A DNA stretch of 64,000 nucleotides from Cytophagales bacterium WSM2-2 (GCA_015472025.1 BNHL01000001.1:62001-126000); one strand, 5' to 3'; shown: positions 17,931 through 27,916, counted from the stretch's first letter. Program-made: numbers and translations. Notes: generated by a model from the letters alone, not told the origin.

Positions 17931-20900
17931 CTATTTCATCAACTTTTCTAAAATCATTTTCGCGGCCTGGGACACAGAGGTTCCTGGTCCGAATATCCCT
18001 GCCACTCCGGCTTTATTCAGAAAATCATAATCTTGTTCTGGAATTACTCCCCCGGCTACTACCAGGATATCGGGTCTACCGATTTTTTTTAATTCAGCAA
18101 TTAATTCAGGTACGAGAGTTTTATGGCCACCTGCCAGACTGCTCGCTCCTACCACGTGCACATCATTCTCGATTGCCTGCTTGGCAACTTCTGCCGGAGT
18201 TTGGAACAATGGTCCTATGTCCACGTCAAAGCCAAGATCCGCAAAGCCTGTAGCGATCACTTTTGCACCGCGATCGTGGCCATCTTGTCCTATTTTTGCA
18301 ACCAGGATGCGCGCTCTCCGTCCGTCTTTTTTGGCAAAGCGATCGGATAGTTTCTGCACTTCCTCAAGCTCTTTTTTATTTTTCATAGCTCCCGAATATA
18401 CACCAGAAACTGCTTGGATACTTGCCTTGTAACGGCCGAATACTTTTTCCATTGCCATCGAAATCTCTCCTAGGGTAGCTCGCTGTCGGGCTGCTACGAT
18501 GGCAGCCTCCAATAAATTTCCTTTTCCGGTTGCGGCCTCTTCAATTGTCTTTAGTGCGTTTTGAGTTGCAACATTATCACGTTCGGTCTTCAGTTTTTCC
18601 AGTCGCTCAATTTGTTCTTTACGAACTGCTGCGTTATCGACCTCAAGGATTTCAAAATCAGGTTTCTCATCAGTGAGGTATTTATTTACACCAATAATCA
18701 CTTCGTCTGCTGCATCGATTCGCGCTTGCTTTTCAGCAGCAGCTTCTTCTATTCTTAATTTAGGCAGTCCCCGCTCAATCGCTTTAGTCATCCCTCCAAG
18801 ACTCTCCACTTCCTCAATCAGCTCCCAAGCCTTAGTCGCCAGTTGTTCTGTCAGATATTCGACATAGTGAGCCCCTCCAAGCGGGTCTACTACTTGCGTA
18901 ATGCCAGTTTCCTTTTGCAAATAGAGTTGTGTATTCCGCGCAATGCGTGCAGAAAAATCTGTTGGAAGAGCAATGGCTTCATCCAGTGAATTGGTATGCA
19001 ACGACTGAGTTCCTCCCAAAGCAGCTGCCATCGCTTCGATACAAGTCCGGGTAACGTTATTGTACGGATCTTGTGCGGTCAGACTCCACCCGCTGGTTTG
19101 GCAATGCGTACGCAAGGCCATTGATTTTTCATTTTTCGGATTGAACTGCTTCACAATCTTCGACCATAGCAATCGCCCGGCGCGCATCTTAGCCACCTCC
19201 ATAAAGAAGTTCATACCGATGCCCCAGAAAAAAGAGAGTCGTGGTGCAAAATCGTCAATAGCAATTCCTGCCTTTAGTCCTTCGCGAATATATTCCATGC
19301 CATCGGCAAGTGTGTAGGCTAATTCAATATGTGCCGGAGCCCCAGCTTCGTGCATGTGATAACCACTGATGCTGATACTGTTAAATTTCGGCATGTGACG
19401 CGAGCAATACGAAAAAATGTCAGCGACAATTCTCATCGATGGTGCTGGCGGATAGATGTATGTATTGCGCACCATGAATTCTTTGAGAATATCATTTTGG
19501 ATTGTCCCGGTAAGTTGTGCAGGCTTCACTCCTTGTTCTTCTGCAGCGACAATATAAAATGCAAGGATCGGGATAACCGCACCATTCATTGTCATTGACA
19601 CTGACATCTGATCAAGTGGAATCTGATCAAATAAAATTTTCATATCAAGGACAGAGTCAATGGCTACTCCTGCTTTACCGACATCACCGGCAACGCGCGG
19701 ATGGTCCGAATCATATCCGCGATGCGTTGCAAGGTCAAACGCAACGGATAATCCTTTTTGTCCTGCTGCTAAATTTCTCCGGTAAAATGCGTTTGATTCT
19801 TTTGCCGTTGAAAATCCGGCATACTGACGGACAGTCCACGGCCGTACAGTATACATGGTAGCGTACGGTCCTCGCAAATACGGAGGTAATCCAGCAGTGA
19901 AATTTTTAAGGTCCGGGTTCTCCAATTGAGTTTCATCAATCGTTGGAGTGATGAGAATCTTTTCAGACGATTGCCAACTCTGTTCTCCAATACCCTTCTT
20001 CAACTCAACTGATCTGCATTCAATCTTTACAAATTCCGGATTTCTTTCCTGGATCTTTTTCCATGACTCTCGTGTCATCGTGTCCGTAAGCGAATCGATA
20101 AAAAACGATCCTGCGAGCGGGTCGCTTACTTTGGAAAGATGAGACTCTTCATTGAGCATCAATGATACATTTCGTGCAATACGACTCATGTTTGAGTTTT
20201 GGTCGTCTTCCGGCTCAACTGAAATCGCATCGCAGCCTCCAATGACCGCAGCCATTGATGCCGTGGTCTGTTTGAGCATATTGCCGTGAGGCTGATAAGC
20301 TTCTATTATCCATTTTTTTGAATCAGCATGTATAAATGGCAATGATGGACTTTTGATACCATGTGCCTCTTGCAGTGCGATCCACAAATTTTTCAATGCT
20401 CTTATTCCAGCGATTGTCACAAAAAAATCAGAGCCTACAGGAAACGAGAAAGCCATTGATTGAAAGGCCTGCTCTTTTGAAAGTTTGTTCTTAGTTAGCG
20501 TTTTAATGATATCAACAGCCACTAACAAGCTATCCACAATTTCATCAACAATCTTTACATTCTCTGAGAGGCAAACTCCAAATGGGTGAAATCTATCGAA
20601 AGCAATCAGGTGTGAGGTTTCAATTTTTTCATAATTAAAATTCCTGCAAAAAAACGCACCACTGACTTTGCTCACTTCATTCTTGCTGTGAACGTAATCA
20701 GCGAATGCGTTCAAATTTTCTTCACTACCACTGAAAAAAACAGAGCAATACTGGAGTTGTATGTCTTTCAGCAGGGCTTGAAAGTCGGTTGATTGCAATT
20801 GCAACTCGAAGAAAATGCCATCAGCGCCTGAATTCAAATGACTTAACGCTTCCGTGTTCGCCTTCATTTCATTTGTTACAATGACCTTCGGGGCGTTCAC

Positions 20901-21101
20901 CCAATTTCCTTCCGGAGATGTTGTCTGAAATTTATTTTTTTTTGCAGAATCGCCCGAATCGTAGTACGGCTTGATGGTCAAGCCAGAATTTTCTTTCGTG
21001 AGTTTTTCCCAAGGGCTGCCACTCAGTTCCTGTTGCGCAACTTTTTCCCATTCGCGGACAGAGTGCGTCAAAAAATCTGTGTTGAAATTATTTTTCTTCA
21101 T
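17931..21101 (-). CDS. Fused methylmalonyl-CoA mutase (MutA-MutB single chain)
   Basis: Predicted 1056-residue adenosylcobalamin enzyme interconverting methylmalonyl-CoA and succinyl-CoA. Residues 1 to about 403 match the small MutA barrel ([14 protein letters not shown], then [26 protein letters not shown]-type [12 protein letters not shown] and SVEPEDD). From about residue 404 the sequence is a complete MutB, starting [14 protein letters not shown] and [14 protein letters not shown]. The C-terminal B12-binding domain runs from about residue 930 with the cobalamin-ligating DGHDRG (940-945) and GASSLAGGH. The two halves are usually separate genes in Bacteroidota. The B12-like domain of the small subunit is absent, so the fusion has a single B12 module. 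The gene is divergent from dnaA. Confidence 0.92.
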   Translation of the reverse strand: MKKNNFNTDFLTHSVREWEKVAQQELSGSPWEKLTKENSGLTIKPYYDSGDSAKKNKFQTTSPEGNWVNAPKVIVTNEMKANTEALSHLNSGADGIFFELQLQSTDFQALLKDIQLQYCSVFFSGSEENLNAFADYVHSKNEVSKVSGAFFCRNFNYEKIETSHLIAFDRFHPFGVCLSENVKIVDEIVDSLLVAVDIIKTLTKNKLSKEQAFQSMAFSFPVGSDFFVTIAGIRALKNLWIALQEAHGIKSPSLPFIHADSKKWIIEAYQPHGNMLKQTTASMAAVIGGCDAISVEPEDDQNSNMSRIARNVSLMLNEESHLSKVSDPLAGSFFIDSLTDTMTRESWKKIQERNPEFVKIECRSVELKKGIGEQSWQSSEKILITPTIDETQLENPDLKNFTAGLPPYLRGPYATMYTVRPWTVRQYAGFSTAKESNAFYRRNLAAGQKGLSVAFDLATHRGYDSDHPRVAGDVGKAGVAIDSVLDMKILFDQIPLDQMSVSMTMNGAVIPILAFYIVAAEEQGVKPAQLTGTIQNDILKEFMVRNTYIYPPAPSMRIVADIFSYCSRHMPKFNSISISGYHMHEAGAPAHIELAYTLADGMEYIREGLKAGIAIDDFAPRLSFFWGIGMNFFMEVAKMRAGRLLWSKIVKQFNPKNEKSMALRTHCQTSGWSLTAQDPYNNVTRTCIEAMAAALGGTQSLHTNSLDEAIALPTDFSARIARNTQLYLQKETGITQVVDPLGGAHYVEYLTEQLATKAWELIEEVESLGGMTKAIERGLPKLRIEEAAAEKQARIDAADEVIIGVNKYLTDEKPDFEILEVDNAAVRKEQIERLEKLKTERDNVATQNALKTIEEAATGKGNLLEAAIVAARQRATLGEISMAMEKVFGRYKASIQAVSGVYSGAMKNKKELEEVQKLSDRFAKKDGRRARILVAKIGQDGHDRGAKVIATGFADLGFDVDIGPLFQTPAEVAKQAIENDVHVVGASSLAGGHKTLVPELIAELKKIGRPDILVVAGGVIPEQDYDFLNKAGVAGIFGPGTSVSQAAKMILEKLMK

Positions 21102-21359
21102 TCAAAATTTGCGGAAACGCGCTTCAAGTTGATATATTATAAGCATTAAAAAAAAGGAGAAAAATTTCTCAGTAAAAAAATATTTTTTCCGAAAAATCCC
21201 CTTGGAAATTCCACAGTTTAGGTATCTTCCACAATTGGTTTTGAATAGAAAGAAAAGGCAGAAAATCTAGACGAAAATTTATTTTTTGTTCTTCATTTTT
21301 TTTACACCTTTGTCCCCCTTTCCCAAAAAACCTGATCACTAAAACTGCAGAGTTCATCA
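21102..21359. other. AT-rich mutase/dnaA intergenic region
   Basis: This 258-base stretch separates divergent genes and must hold both promoters. It is very A/T rich, contains a perfect 14-base palindrome at 21157-21170 (GAGAAA, two bases, TTTCTC), and a weak -7-like CACCTTTG at 21305-21312 for dnaA. Only poor DnaA-box likenesses are seen (for example TCTTCCACA at 21225), so an origin of replication is possible but not supported. Confidence 0.4.
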
Positions 21360-22787
21360 ATGGAAGTTGATATCACCACCACCGTCTGGACCGATTGCCT
21401 AGAAATCATTAAGCAACATGTAGACGAACAAAATTTCAATACTTGGTTTAAGCCAATTGAGCCTGTACGCACAGAAGGCGATGTATTGACTATTCAGGTG
21501 CCATCTCAATTTTTCTATGAATGGTTAGAAGACAATTACGTTCCGGTTTTGAAAAAAGCTGTTCGGCAGGTTCTGGGCGAAACCGGAAGACTCGAGTATT
21601 CTGTGGTAGTTGATAGTGGCAACCAGCAAAGTCCTCCTGTACTTGTAAACTATCCCAACGGCAATGGCGTAAAGAAAACTCAGCCATCGAATGAAAGTGT
21701 ACGAGGAGAATATTCTCCGTTCGCATATAAAGCGCTCGATCCCAGAACTGTTAATTCAAGACTTAATCCCAATTACAGTTTCGATAATTTTGTAGAAGGA
21801 GATTGTAATCGTCTCGCGCGTTCTGCGGGAGTGGCTGTTGCAAAAAAACCAGGCACAACTTCTTTTAATCCGCTCATGCTTTATGGAGGCGTAGGTGTTG
21901 GTAAAACTCATTTGGTGCAAGCCATAGGTAATGAGATTAAAAAGAACATGCCAGAAAAGGTTGTGCTCTACGTTGACCAAAACGACTTTACCAATCAGTT
22001 CCTGAATGCTCTGCAAAATTTAAAAATGCAGGAATTCCAGAATTTTTATCTTCAGGTTGATCTTCTTATTCTCGATGACGTTCAGTTTTTGGCTGGGCGT
22101 GAAAAGACGCAGGAGATTTTCTTTAACATCTTCAATCAACTCCATCAGTCAGGGAAACAAATTATTATGACCAGCGATTGCCCTCCGCGTGATCTGAAAG
22201 GATTCCAGGAGCGCTTGCTTTCGCGTTTCAAGTGGGGGTTGACTGCGGATTTGCAAGAGCCCGATTTTGAAACCAAGCTGGCCATCATCAACAAGAAAAT
22301 GCAATCTGATGGAATTGAGATTCCAACTGATGTTGCTGAATATCTGGCTTACAGTGTTGATACCAACCTTCGCGATATGGAAGGTGTACTCAACTCCCTC
22401 CTTTTCCATGCTACATTACTTAAAAGGAACATCGACCTCGACCTCGCTAAGGAGGTATTGAAAAATATTATCAAGGAAATCCAGAGTGATGTAAGTGTAG
22501 ACTACATTCAGAAAACAGTAGCCGATTATTTTAAAGTCGAACTGGAGCAAATGAAAGGCAAAGTGAAGAAACGTGAAATCGTTATTCCTCGCCAGACTGC
22601 AATGTATTTCTGCAAAAGATACACCCAACTGACTCTTGCTTTGATCGGAGAGAACTTTGGCGGACGAGACCACAGTACCGTAATCCATGCGTTGGAATCG
22701 GTAGAAGACATGATGAAGACCGATCCGAATTTCAAAAACAGCATGGACGAGCTGACCAAGAAATTCAAATCACGGATGTCAGCATAA
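21360..22787 (+). CDS. dnaA: Chromosomal replication initiator DnaA
   Basis: Predicted 475-residue replication initiator that binds DnaA boxes and opens the origin. Domain I occupies roughly residues 1-85 (WTDCLEIIKQHVDEQNFNTWF), followed by a linker and the AAA+ domain with Walker A GGVGVGKTH (176-184), Walker B LLILDDVQFL (D239, D240) and sensor I in IIMTSDCPP. The C-terminal domain IV carries the DnaA signature GGRDHSTVIHA. Length and start agree with Bacteroidota DnaA. The divergent neighbour is the fused mutase, and an intrinsic terminator follows 25 bases after the stop. Confidence 0.97.
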   Translation: MEVDITTTVWTDCLEIIKQHVDEQNFNTWFKPIEPVRTEGDVLTIQVPSQFFYEWLEDNYVPVLKKAVRQVLGETGRLEYSVVVDSGNQQSPPVLVNYPNGNGVKKTQPSNESVRGEYSPFAYKALDPRTVNSRLNPNYSFDNFVEGDCNRLARSAGVAVAKKPGTTSFNPLMLYGGVGVGKTHLVQAIGNEIKKNMPEKVVLYVDQNDFTNQFLNALQNLKMQEFQNFYLQVDLLILDDVQFLAGREKTQEIFFNIFNQLHQSGKQIIMTSDCPPRDLKGFQERLLSRFKWGLTADLQEPDFETKLAIINKKMQSDGIEIPTDVAEYLAYSVDTNLRDMEGVLNSLLFHATLLKRNIDLDLAKEVLKNIIKEIQSDVSVDYIQKTVADYFKVELEQMKGKVKKREIVIPRQTAMYFCKRYTQLTLALIGENFGGRDHSTVIHALESVEDMMKTDPNFKNSMDELTKKFKSRMSA

Positions 22788-22812
22788 ATTGACACCAAGA
22801 AATAAAATTCAA

Positions 22813-22842
22813 GGCATCAAATAAGTTGATGCCTTTTTTTTT
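22813..22842 (+). terminator. Rho-independent terminator of dnaA
   Basis: An 8-bp perfect stem (GGCATCAA with TTGATGCC), a 5-base loop ATAAG and a run of nine T from 22834. It is positioned as expected for a single dnaA transcript. Confidence 0.88.
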
Positions 22843-22893
22843 ATTCAGCACCCTGTTCCGTCCTGAAATAGCGATACAATAAAAAGTAGCGTT

Positions 22894-23013
22894 ATGAAAA
22901 AACTAGGAAAAACAAATTACAAAAAACGTAGTCAGCGGGATTATTCGCTATCTTTTAAACTGCAGACAGTCCAGGAAATAGAGCAGGGTAGATTATCTGT
23001 AAGAGGAGACTGA
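22894..23013 (+). pseudogene. Truncated IS3 OrfA (N-terminal piece)
   Basis: Reads 39 residues from ATG: MKKLGKTNYKKRSQRDYSLS, then FKLQTVQEIEQGRLSV and a stop. The KxxYSLxFKLQxVxEIExG pattern is the beginning of helix-turn-helix OrfA proteins of Bacteroidota IS3 elements, which continue for about 100 residues. Here it ends after the deletion junction near 23010. Not functional. Confidence 0.75.
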
Positions 23014-23284
23014 ATCTTATGATCCTTATCAAAATGCGGTAGCTGAGTGGGTCAATGGAATCTTAAAACAAGAATTTATCATTGATGAGTACAGGGTAGG
23101 ATTATCTGAAATAAAACAGATTGTCAAGGAAAGCATCTGCATCTACCACACAAAATGACCTCGCTATTCGTCCTATATCCCAACACCAGCACAAATGCAC
23201 AATCAACGAGAATTGAAAATCAGAACGTATAAAAAAACAGTTGCAGAAAAACTCCCACAACTGTCTTGGATGATTTTATTTTAA
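23012..23284 (+). pseudogene. Truncated IS3 OrfB integrase (C-terminal piece)
   Basis: In this frame the sequence runs ESYDPYQNAVAEWVNGILKQ, then EFIIDEYRVGLSEIKQIV and KESICIYHTK, an in-frame TGA at 23156-23158, and PRYSSYIPTPAQMHNQRELK. This is the end of the IS3-family rve integrase: the last catalytic glutamate (in AVAEWVN, usually AERVN), and the H-P-Y/TPxQMH tail. The TGA replaces the arginine codon normally found there (CGA to TGA is one change). The first two catalytic aspartates are missing. A clear pseudogene. Confidence 0.78.
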
Positions 23285-23351
23285 CCTAATAAAACCCGTA
23301 TCGGTTTTTCAGGACTAGACATAAGAATTTATATCTCTATCACTCAGGAAA

Positions 23352-24632
23352 TCACGCAAAAGGTTTGTCAATTGCTACACTCGGTTGTGAAAACCATTTA
23401 GGCCCCTGTTCCGTCATATACGCACAGTCTTCCAATCGTATCCCAAACTCACCATAAATACAAATCGTTGGTTCAATGCTGAAGCACATTCCCGGCTGCA
23501 GGGTTTGTTTGTTTCCCAATACCATGTTGCCCCACTCATGTCCGTCCATGCCGATACCATGGCCTGTGCGATGCGGAGTTCCCGGCACTTTGTAGCCAGG
23601 GCCAAAACCGGCATCCGTAATTATTTTTCGTGCCGCGATGTCAACGTTCTCACAAGGGTCTCCCAGTTTTGCAGCTGCAAACCCTGCCGCTTGCGATGCT
23701 TTTTCCAAATCCCAAATTTCGCGCTGGCGTTTGGTAGGCTCGCCAAAAACTACTGTCCTTGTAATGTCCGATGAATATCCCTCCACGCGACAGCCTCCGT
23801 CCATCAACACGATATCGCCCTCCTGTAGTTTGGTAGGCGCTTTACTCCCGTGAGGAAAGGCCGAAGATTTTCCGAATGACACCAATGCACCTCCACCCGA
23901 TCCGAGTTTGGAGTGCGCTTTTGAAATGATGCCACCAAAGTCATATTGTGTCATATCTTTTTCAAGCAGCGGAATCGCAGCCTGAAAAGAAGCGAGTGTA
24001 ATATCATTTGCCACTTGCATCAACGCGAGCTCAGCCGGACTCTTAAACATCCGGCAAGGTGTTGTCACCGGGTCGGCACTGACATATTCCAGGTGTAATG
24101 CCTCTTTACGGATACCATCAAACAAAAAGAAACGGACTCTCTCTTCCATCCCGATTTTACCTGATTTGATTCCGAGATCGGAAAAAATCCCTGCCACTAC
24201 TTTGTATGGACTTTCATGTTCTTCCCACACACGAACTTCATTTCCTATCACCAGGAGCTCCCGTATCCTTTCTTCTTCAAAATGCGGCCCTACATATTTT
24301 ACGTCACCTTTAGCCGGAATGATTGCGGCCATCATCCGCTCGCTGTTGCCCCACTTCATGCCGGTGAAATATTCCATCGAGGTGCCACCATCGAGATAGA
24401 TAGCACCGATCTTATTTTCGACCATCAGGCGTTGGGCCTTTTCGATCCTTGCTTTGCGCTCCTCAACAGAAATCGGAACCACCTTATCGGCAAGTGATTT
24501 CAGATCGTCCAGCGGGCTTTCGGATTTTTTCTCTTCTTTGGCGGGGGCAGCACAGCTTTGGATACCGGCTACCATTGCAGTAGCTCCGATTCCCGCTGAA
24601 GCACGAATAAAGTCTCTTCTCTTGATGGTCAT
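23352..24632 (-). CDS. Tat-exported M24 family metallopeptidase (Xaa-Pro aminopeptidase-like)
   Basis: Predicted 426-residue pita-bread fold peptidase. It opens with a twin-arginine signal (IKRRDFIRASAGIGATAM) followed by a cysteine in IQSCAAP, so it is probably a Tat lipoprotein. Metal-ligand regions of the family are visible: VLMDGGCRVEGYSSDITRTV with two aspartates, HRTGHGIGMDGHEWGN with the histidine, and FSIEPTICIYGEFGIRLED with two glutamates. The N-terminal creatinase-like domain spans about residues 60-190. Family members remove N-terminal residues before proline or hydrolyse related amides; the substrate is not known. The gene stands alone on the minus strand. Confidence 0.9.
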   Translation of the reverse strand: MTIKRRDFIRASAGIGATAMVAGIQSCAAPAKEEKKSESPLDDLKSLADKVVPISVEERKARIEKAQRLMVENKIGAIYLDGGTSMEYFTGMKWGNSERMMAAIIPAKGDVKYVGPHFEEERIRELLVIGNEVRVWEEHESPYKVVAGIFSDLGIKSGKIGMEERVRFFLFDGIRKEALHLEYVSADPVTTPCRMFKSPAELALMQVANDITLASFQAAIPLLEKDMTQYDFGGIISKAHSKLGSGGGALVSFGKSSAFPHGSKAPTKLQEGDIVLMDGGCRVEGYSSDITRTVVFGEPTKRQREIWDLEKASQAAGFAAAKLGDPCENVDIAARKIITDAGFGPGYKVPGTPHRTGHGIGMDGHEWGNMVLGNKQTLQPGMCFSIEPTICIYGEFGIRLEDCAYMTEQGPKWFSQPSVAIDKPFA

Positions 24633-24785
24633 AGTTTAAAAGTTTGATGACCTAATGTAGGAAAAATATGACTTGGGAAAAGGCTGGATTATGCCAGTGG
24701 ATAATGGCTGAAATGTAACTCTGCTTTTGAATCAACATGAGCTACCTCAAAAACACTTTTCTTTGCTCATTTAATATTCTAAATG

Positions 24786-25286
24786 CTACCTGGTATTATC
24801 GGCAATGGCTGATGCGTGCAGATGTATAATCCCCCACTTTCCTGACTTGTTTTTCCTTAGGACCACCGTTCTCCGGCCGAAAAAACCCGGATCATTCAGG
24901 TGAAAGGTGACGATCGCAATGGAGGTCATTAACTGCACGCGTACATCCTTCGGTTGGATTTCGAGATATGGGGGACCGGATTTTCCTTTTCGGGCATTCT
25001 CAAAAACACTCCTAAAAACTTGCTCTATCTCGCCTTTGTTATTGGCGCGGGCGGGGGTTTTTGCTGAAGGTGGAAAAAAAGCCGTTGCATCTTGTTCGAA
25101 GCAGGCGGAAAACTTCGGCCAGTCCAATGTTGTGAATGCTTCAACAAATCCATCAATTGTCTTTACTACTGCAATTGAATCCGAGGTAGTCTCACGTTGC
25201 TGTGAAAGACATGGATACGCCATCATTGTGGCAATAAACAGAAGCAACTGACGGATGTCGGGTTTACTTAAATCTCTTCGTTCCAT
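24786..25286 (-). CDS. Secreted SnoaL/DUF4440-like protein
   Basis: Predicted 166-residue protein with an N-terminal hydrophobic stretch (LLLFIATMMAYPCLSQQ) that reads as a signal peptide, then an NTF2-like domain: VKTIDGFVEAFTTLDWPKFSACFEQDATAFFP, and a C-terminal strand pair IVTFHLNDPG and KWGIIHLHAS. The frame extends to a TTG at 25310, but ATG at 25286 puts the hydrophobic segment closer to the N-terminus. Function unknown; the group includes stress-related ligand binders. No operon partner is evident; the 138 bases upstream hold nothing recognisable besides a promoter-sized gap. Confidence 0.8.
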   Translation of the reverse strand: MERRDLSKPDIRQLLLFIATMMAYPCLSQQRETTSDSIAVVKTIDGFVEAFTTLDWPKFSACFEQDATAFFPPSAKTPARANNKGEIEQVFRSVFENARKGKSGPPYLEIQPKDVRVQLMTSIAIVTFHLNDPGFFGRRTVVLRKNKSGKWGIIHLHASAIADNTR

Positions 25287-25448
25287 AGTTTTTTTGATGC
25301 TGGAAAACAAAACTTTATTTCAATGTTGAATTTGATTGTCGTCTGGAATTGGATAAACAAAAATCGGCAAGTTTGAGCCGCCGGAGATTCAGCCAGGAGA
25401 GGATGTGATTGTTCACCTTATTAATTGTAGAAACCGGTTACTGTTTTC

Positions 25449-25646
25449 CTAACAGGAGACTTCCGCAACAACGACCAGGATCAGCACAGCCAATAAAATG
25501 ACGTTGGCAGTCAACGGAATTTTTAGGGGTTCGCCTTTCTTCACATAGAAGGGTAACATACCACCCAGAATCCCAAACAAGAAGCCATTAATAATAGACA
25601 ATACCCTATTAAGAGTGTTCCAGATTTGCCTGATGTCGATTGTCAT
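25449..25646 (-). CDS. Small two-helix membrane protein
   Basis: A 65-residue open frame with two hydrophobic segments: residues 15-33 (LSIINGFLFGILGGMLPFY) and 45-62 (TANVILLAVLILVVVAE). It opens divergently from the serine hydrolase gene 96 bases away. No family was recognised; the coding assignment rests on the ATG start, the membrane pattern and the lack of a better use for the region. The C-terminal AEVSC is unusual. Confidence 0.5.
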   Translation of the reverse strand: MTIDIRQIWNTLNRVLSIINGFLFGILGGMLPFYVKKGEPLKIPLTANVILLAVLILVVVAEVSC

Positions 25647-25742
25647 AGTTTAAAAATACCAAAAATCGTAAAGACTGCCAATGCACATAAATCAGGTTGA
25701 ATAAGCCTGAGATTTACATTACTATTACAAAAAGCAACAAGC

Positions 25743-26999
25743 ATGAAACCAATTTTCGTTTTCGCTCTTATCGTTGTCTCTTTATTTGGGTGCAAGAATG
25801 AGGGTGCCATCGTCAATCGTACAGCCAAGGCGCGTATCGATTCTACTCTCCAGGCACTGGTCGATGAGGGATCAATTGCGGGAGTCTCGGCCTTGATTTT
25901 CGAAAAAGACAAGGAAGTATATTTCAATGCTTTCGGGTATGCCGACCGCGAGGCGAAAACGCCAATGGACCGAAACACCATCGTCAGAATATTTTCCATG
26001 ACGAAGCCTGTCACCGGCACTGCTCTGATGAAGCTTTATGAAGAAGGGAAGTTTCAGCTGGACGACCCGCTCTCGAAGTACGCACCTGAGTTTAACAATC
26101 TAAAAGTTTTTGCCGGGTATGATGCAAAAGGTAAAATGATTTTGGAAGAACCTCACCGGCCCGTTACCATACGCGATATCACGCGCCACACCGCTGGCTT
26201 CGTTTCCAATATTCCTGATACGACAACTGCTTTCGGCAAGCTGGTGAAACAAACCAATGCCACGAGCTGGGAAAATACGCTGGAACAGATGGCGAAAAAA
26301 CTGGGAAGTCTGCCGCTCACTTTTCATCCGGGGGAACAATGGTCATACGGGCCTTCAGTCGATGTGCAGGCTTTTCTTGTTGAGCGCCTTTCGGGAAAAC
26401 CGTTTGATCAATATGTAAACGAGAATATTCTCACTCCGCTGAAGATGACGACTACGCGCTACGTCATCCCTGAAAATGACCGGGCAAGATTTGCCGCTGC
26501 CTACCGGAAATCAGATAAAGAGTTAGTCCGGGTTCCGGATGAAGATGCCAACCGTCTCAACTTCAAGCGCTGGCCTATGACACCCGGAGGCTATGGTCTC
26601 ACTTCCACACTCGATGACTACATGCGCTTTGCGCGGATGTTTGTAAAACACGGATCATTGGAAGGGGCGACTATCCTAAAACCCGAAACCATAACCCTGA
26701 TGAGCACTAACCACCTGGCCGATAGTGTAACCGAACGGATGTGGCTGCCGAGCAAAGGACAAGTGGGATTTGGAATCGACTTTGCCGTGCGACTTAAAGC
26801 TCCGGCAACACCAGAAGAAAACAACGGTTACGTAGGAGAGTTTTTCTGGGATGGCGCTGCCAGCACATTATTCTGGGTTGACCCTGTAAATGAATTGACA
26901 GCCGTACTATTTGTGCAGGTATTCCCATTCGATGGGAAATTGCATAAAAAATTCAGAGACGCGGTATATGGTAAATACCGGCAGCAAATTCAAAAATGA
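25743..26999 (+). CDS. Serine hydrolase lipoprotein (class C beta-lactamase/PBP4* family)
   Basis: Predicted 418-residue serine hydrolase. A lipobox LFGC places the acylated cysteine at residue 17, so it is an outer-membrane or periplasmic lipoprotein. The SxxK catalytic motif is S85-M-T-K88 (FSMTKPVTG), and the second conserved tyrosine is in WSYGPSVDV, although the usual YxN third residue is P here. A GYGLTSTLDDYMRFARM region follows, as in esterase-like family members. The family contains beta-lactamases, D-aminopeptidases and esterases; an esterase or peptidase role is more likely than resistance. Two more relatives occur at 59598-61100 and 61117-62226. Confidence 0.88.
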   Translation: MKPIFVFALIVVSLFGCKNEGAIVNRTAKARIDSTLQALVDEGSIAGVSALIFEKDKEVYFNAFGYADREAKTPMDRNTIVRIFSMTKPVTGTALMKLYEEGKFQLDDPLSKYAPEFNNLKVFAGYDAKGKMILEEPHRPVTIRDITRHTAGFVSNIPDTTTAFGKLVKQTNATSWENTLEQMAKKLGSLPLTFHPGEQWSYGPSVDVQAFLVERLSGKPFDQYVNENILTPLKMTTTRYVIPENDRARFAAAYRKSDKELVRVPDEDANRLNFKRWPMTPGGYGLTSTLDDYMRFARMFVKHGSLEGATILKPETITLMSTNHLADSVTERMWLPSKGQVGFGIDFAVRLKAPATPEENNGYVGEFFWDGAASTLFWVDPVNELTAVLFVQVFPFDGKLHKKFRDAVYGKYRQQIQK

Positions 27000-27017
27000 T
27001 TGACGGAAAATCAATCT

Positions 27018-27677
27018 TCAGCGCAATGCAGAACTCAGTATATCCCACAAGTTACCGGGGTTCTTGCTGAATGTATCTTTAAGGAAGAAGATCGCCAACA
27101 AGATGTACAGCGCAAATCCAACGATAACAACAACCTGTGTCGTTGACGTTTTTTGAATATCCTGTTTCTTAGTTACGTCACAAATTTCGCCCGGGCAGTA
27201 CTCTGCTTTTTCCTTGTACCACCAACCATAGAGGAAGCACCCGATACACATGCCAAAAGCTGATTCAAGAAACAGGAACAACAAACAAAGCAAGCACGAC
27301 ACTGCTGTGATAACGCTATGTGAATTGACAATGATCAAAAGAAAGAACATGACGGTCACAAAGCCTAGTCCTATCTTCCACGCAAATTTTTTCTGAGCAG
27401 CGCCAACAAATTCGGGTGTTTGCCTGCTCACAATCAAACGTCCCAGGATTAAGGAAGGAGAAAATTTCGGGCTGATGAAAAGGCGTATGATGAAATCCGA
27501 GAGAAAGGTGATTATGAAATATTTGAGCAGCAGAAAATTCTGTTCAAAATGGACTTTCATTATGGCATAGAAAAGGAATAAAAAGAGCAATCCGGCTGAG
27601 GCCCGAACTTCCCTTTCATTGAATACGGGAATCTTGTACCCTTCCACATTCTCTCCAAACCGTGTTTCCTTACTCAT
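27018..27677 (-). CDS. DUF4395 family integral membrane protein
   Basis: Predicted 219-residue inner-membrane protein with about five transmembrane segments, the first near residues 26-44 and the last near 185-203. The DUF4395 pattern is present: the N-terminal NEREVRASAGLLFLFLFYAI, then FVGAAQKKFAWKIGLGF, and the cysteine pair in FGMCIGCFLYGWWYKEK. An open frame runs 38 codons further upstream, but ATG at 27677 removes the unlikely cysteine-rich extension and gives the standard N-terminus MSKETRFGE. Function unknown; the cysteine pair suggests metal binding or redox. It converges with the serine hydrolase gene. Confidence 0.78.
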   Translation of the reverse strand: MSKETRFGENVEGYKIPVFNEREVRASAGLLFLFLFYAIMKVHFEQNFLLLKYFIITFLSDFIIRLFISPKFSPSLILGRLIVSRQTPEFVGAAQKKFAWKIGLGFVTVMFFLLIIVNSHSVITAVSCLLCLLFLFLESAFGMCIGCFLYGWWYKEKAEYCPGEICDVTKKQDIQKTSTTQVVVIVGFALYILLAIFFLKDTFSKNPGNLWDILSSALR

Positions 27678-27916
27678 TTTGATTGTTATTGAATTGTGAC
27701 GGGGTCCAGGGGAATAGTATCTCTCGTAATTGCAGTAAATACGTAACCTCAAGCGGAATGTTGTCTGGCCCATGCAACAGGACACCCCCATTTAAAGTTT
27801 CAGGAGCGATATTAATACCCTAATTTATAGATTGAAACGGGGGGTTGGTCGAAGTTTCCAAATGCAGGAACGCCTCCATGCCTTACTTTTAGCATATTTA
27901 CAAAAACAAAAACCTT

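Larger units (their letters stand above)
22854..23321 (+). mobile_element. Decayed IS3-type insertion sequence remnant
   Basis: A 468-base relic. Its ends are inverted repeats of 24 bases: 22854-22877 and the reverse complement of 23298-23321 agree at 19 of 24 positions, including GTCCTGAAA and CGATAC. Between them lie the N-terminus of an OrfA-like protein and the C-terminus of an OrfB-like integrase in a different frame, so most of the transposase has been lost by an internal deletion. No clear target duplication is seen (flanks CACCC and TAAGA). It lies just behind the dnaA terminator. Confidence 0.8.

Noticed and set aside
21211-21233. Two DnaA-box-like strings before dnaA
   Set aside because: They match the TTATNCACA consensus at only 6 and 7 of 9 positions and do not form a cluster.
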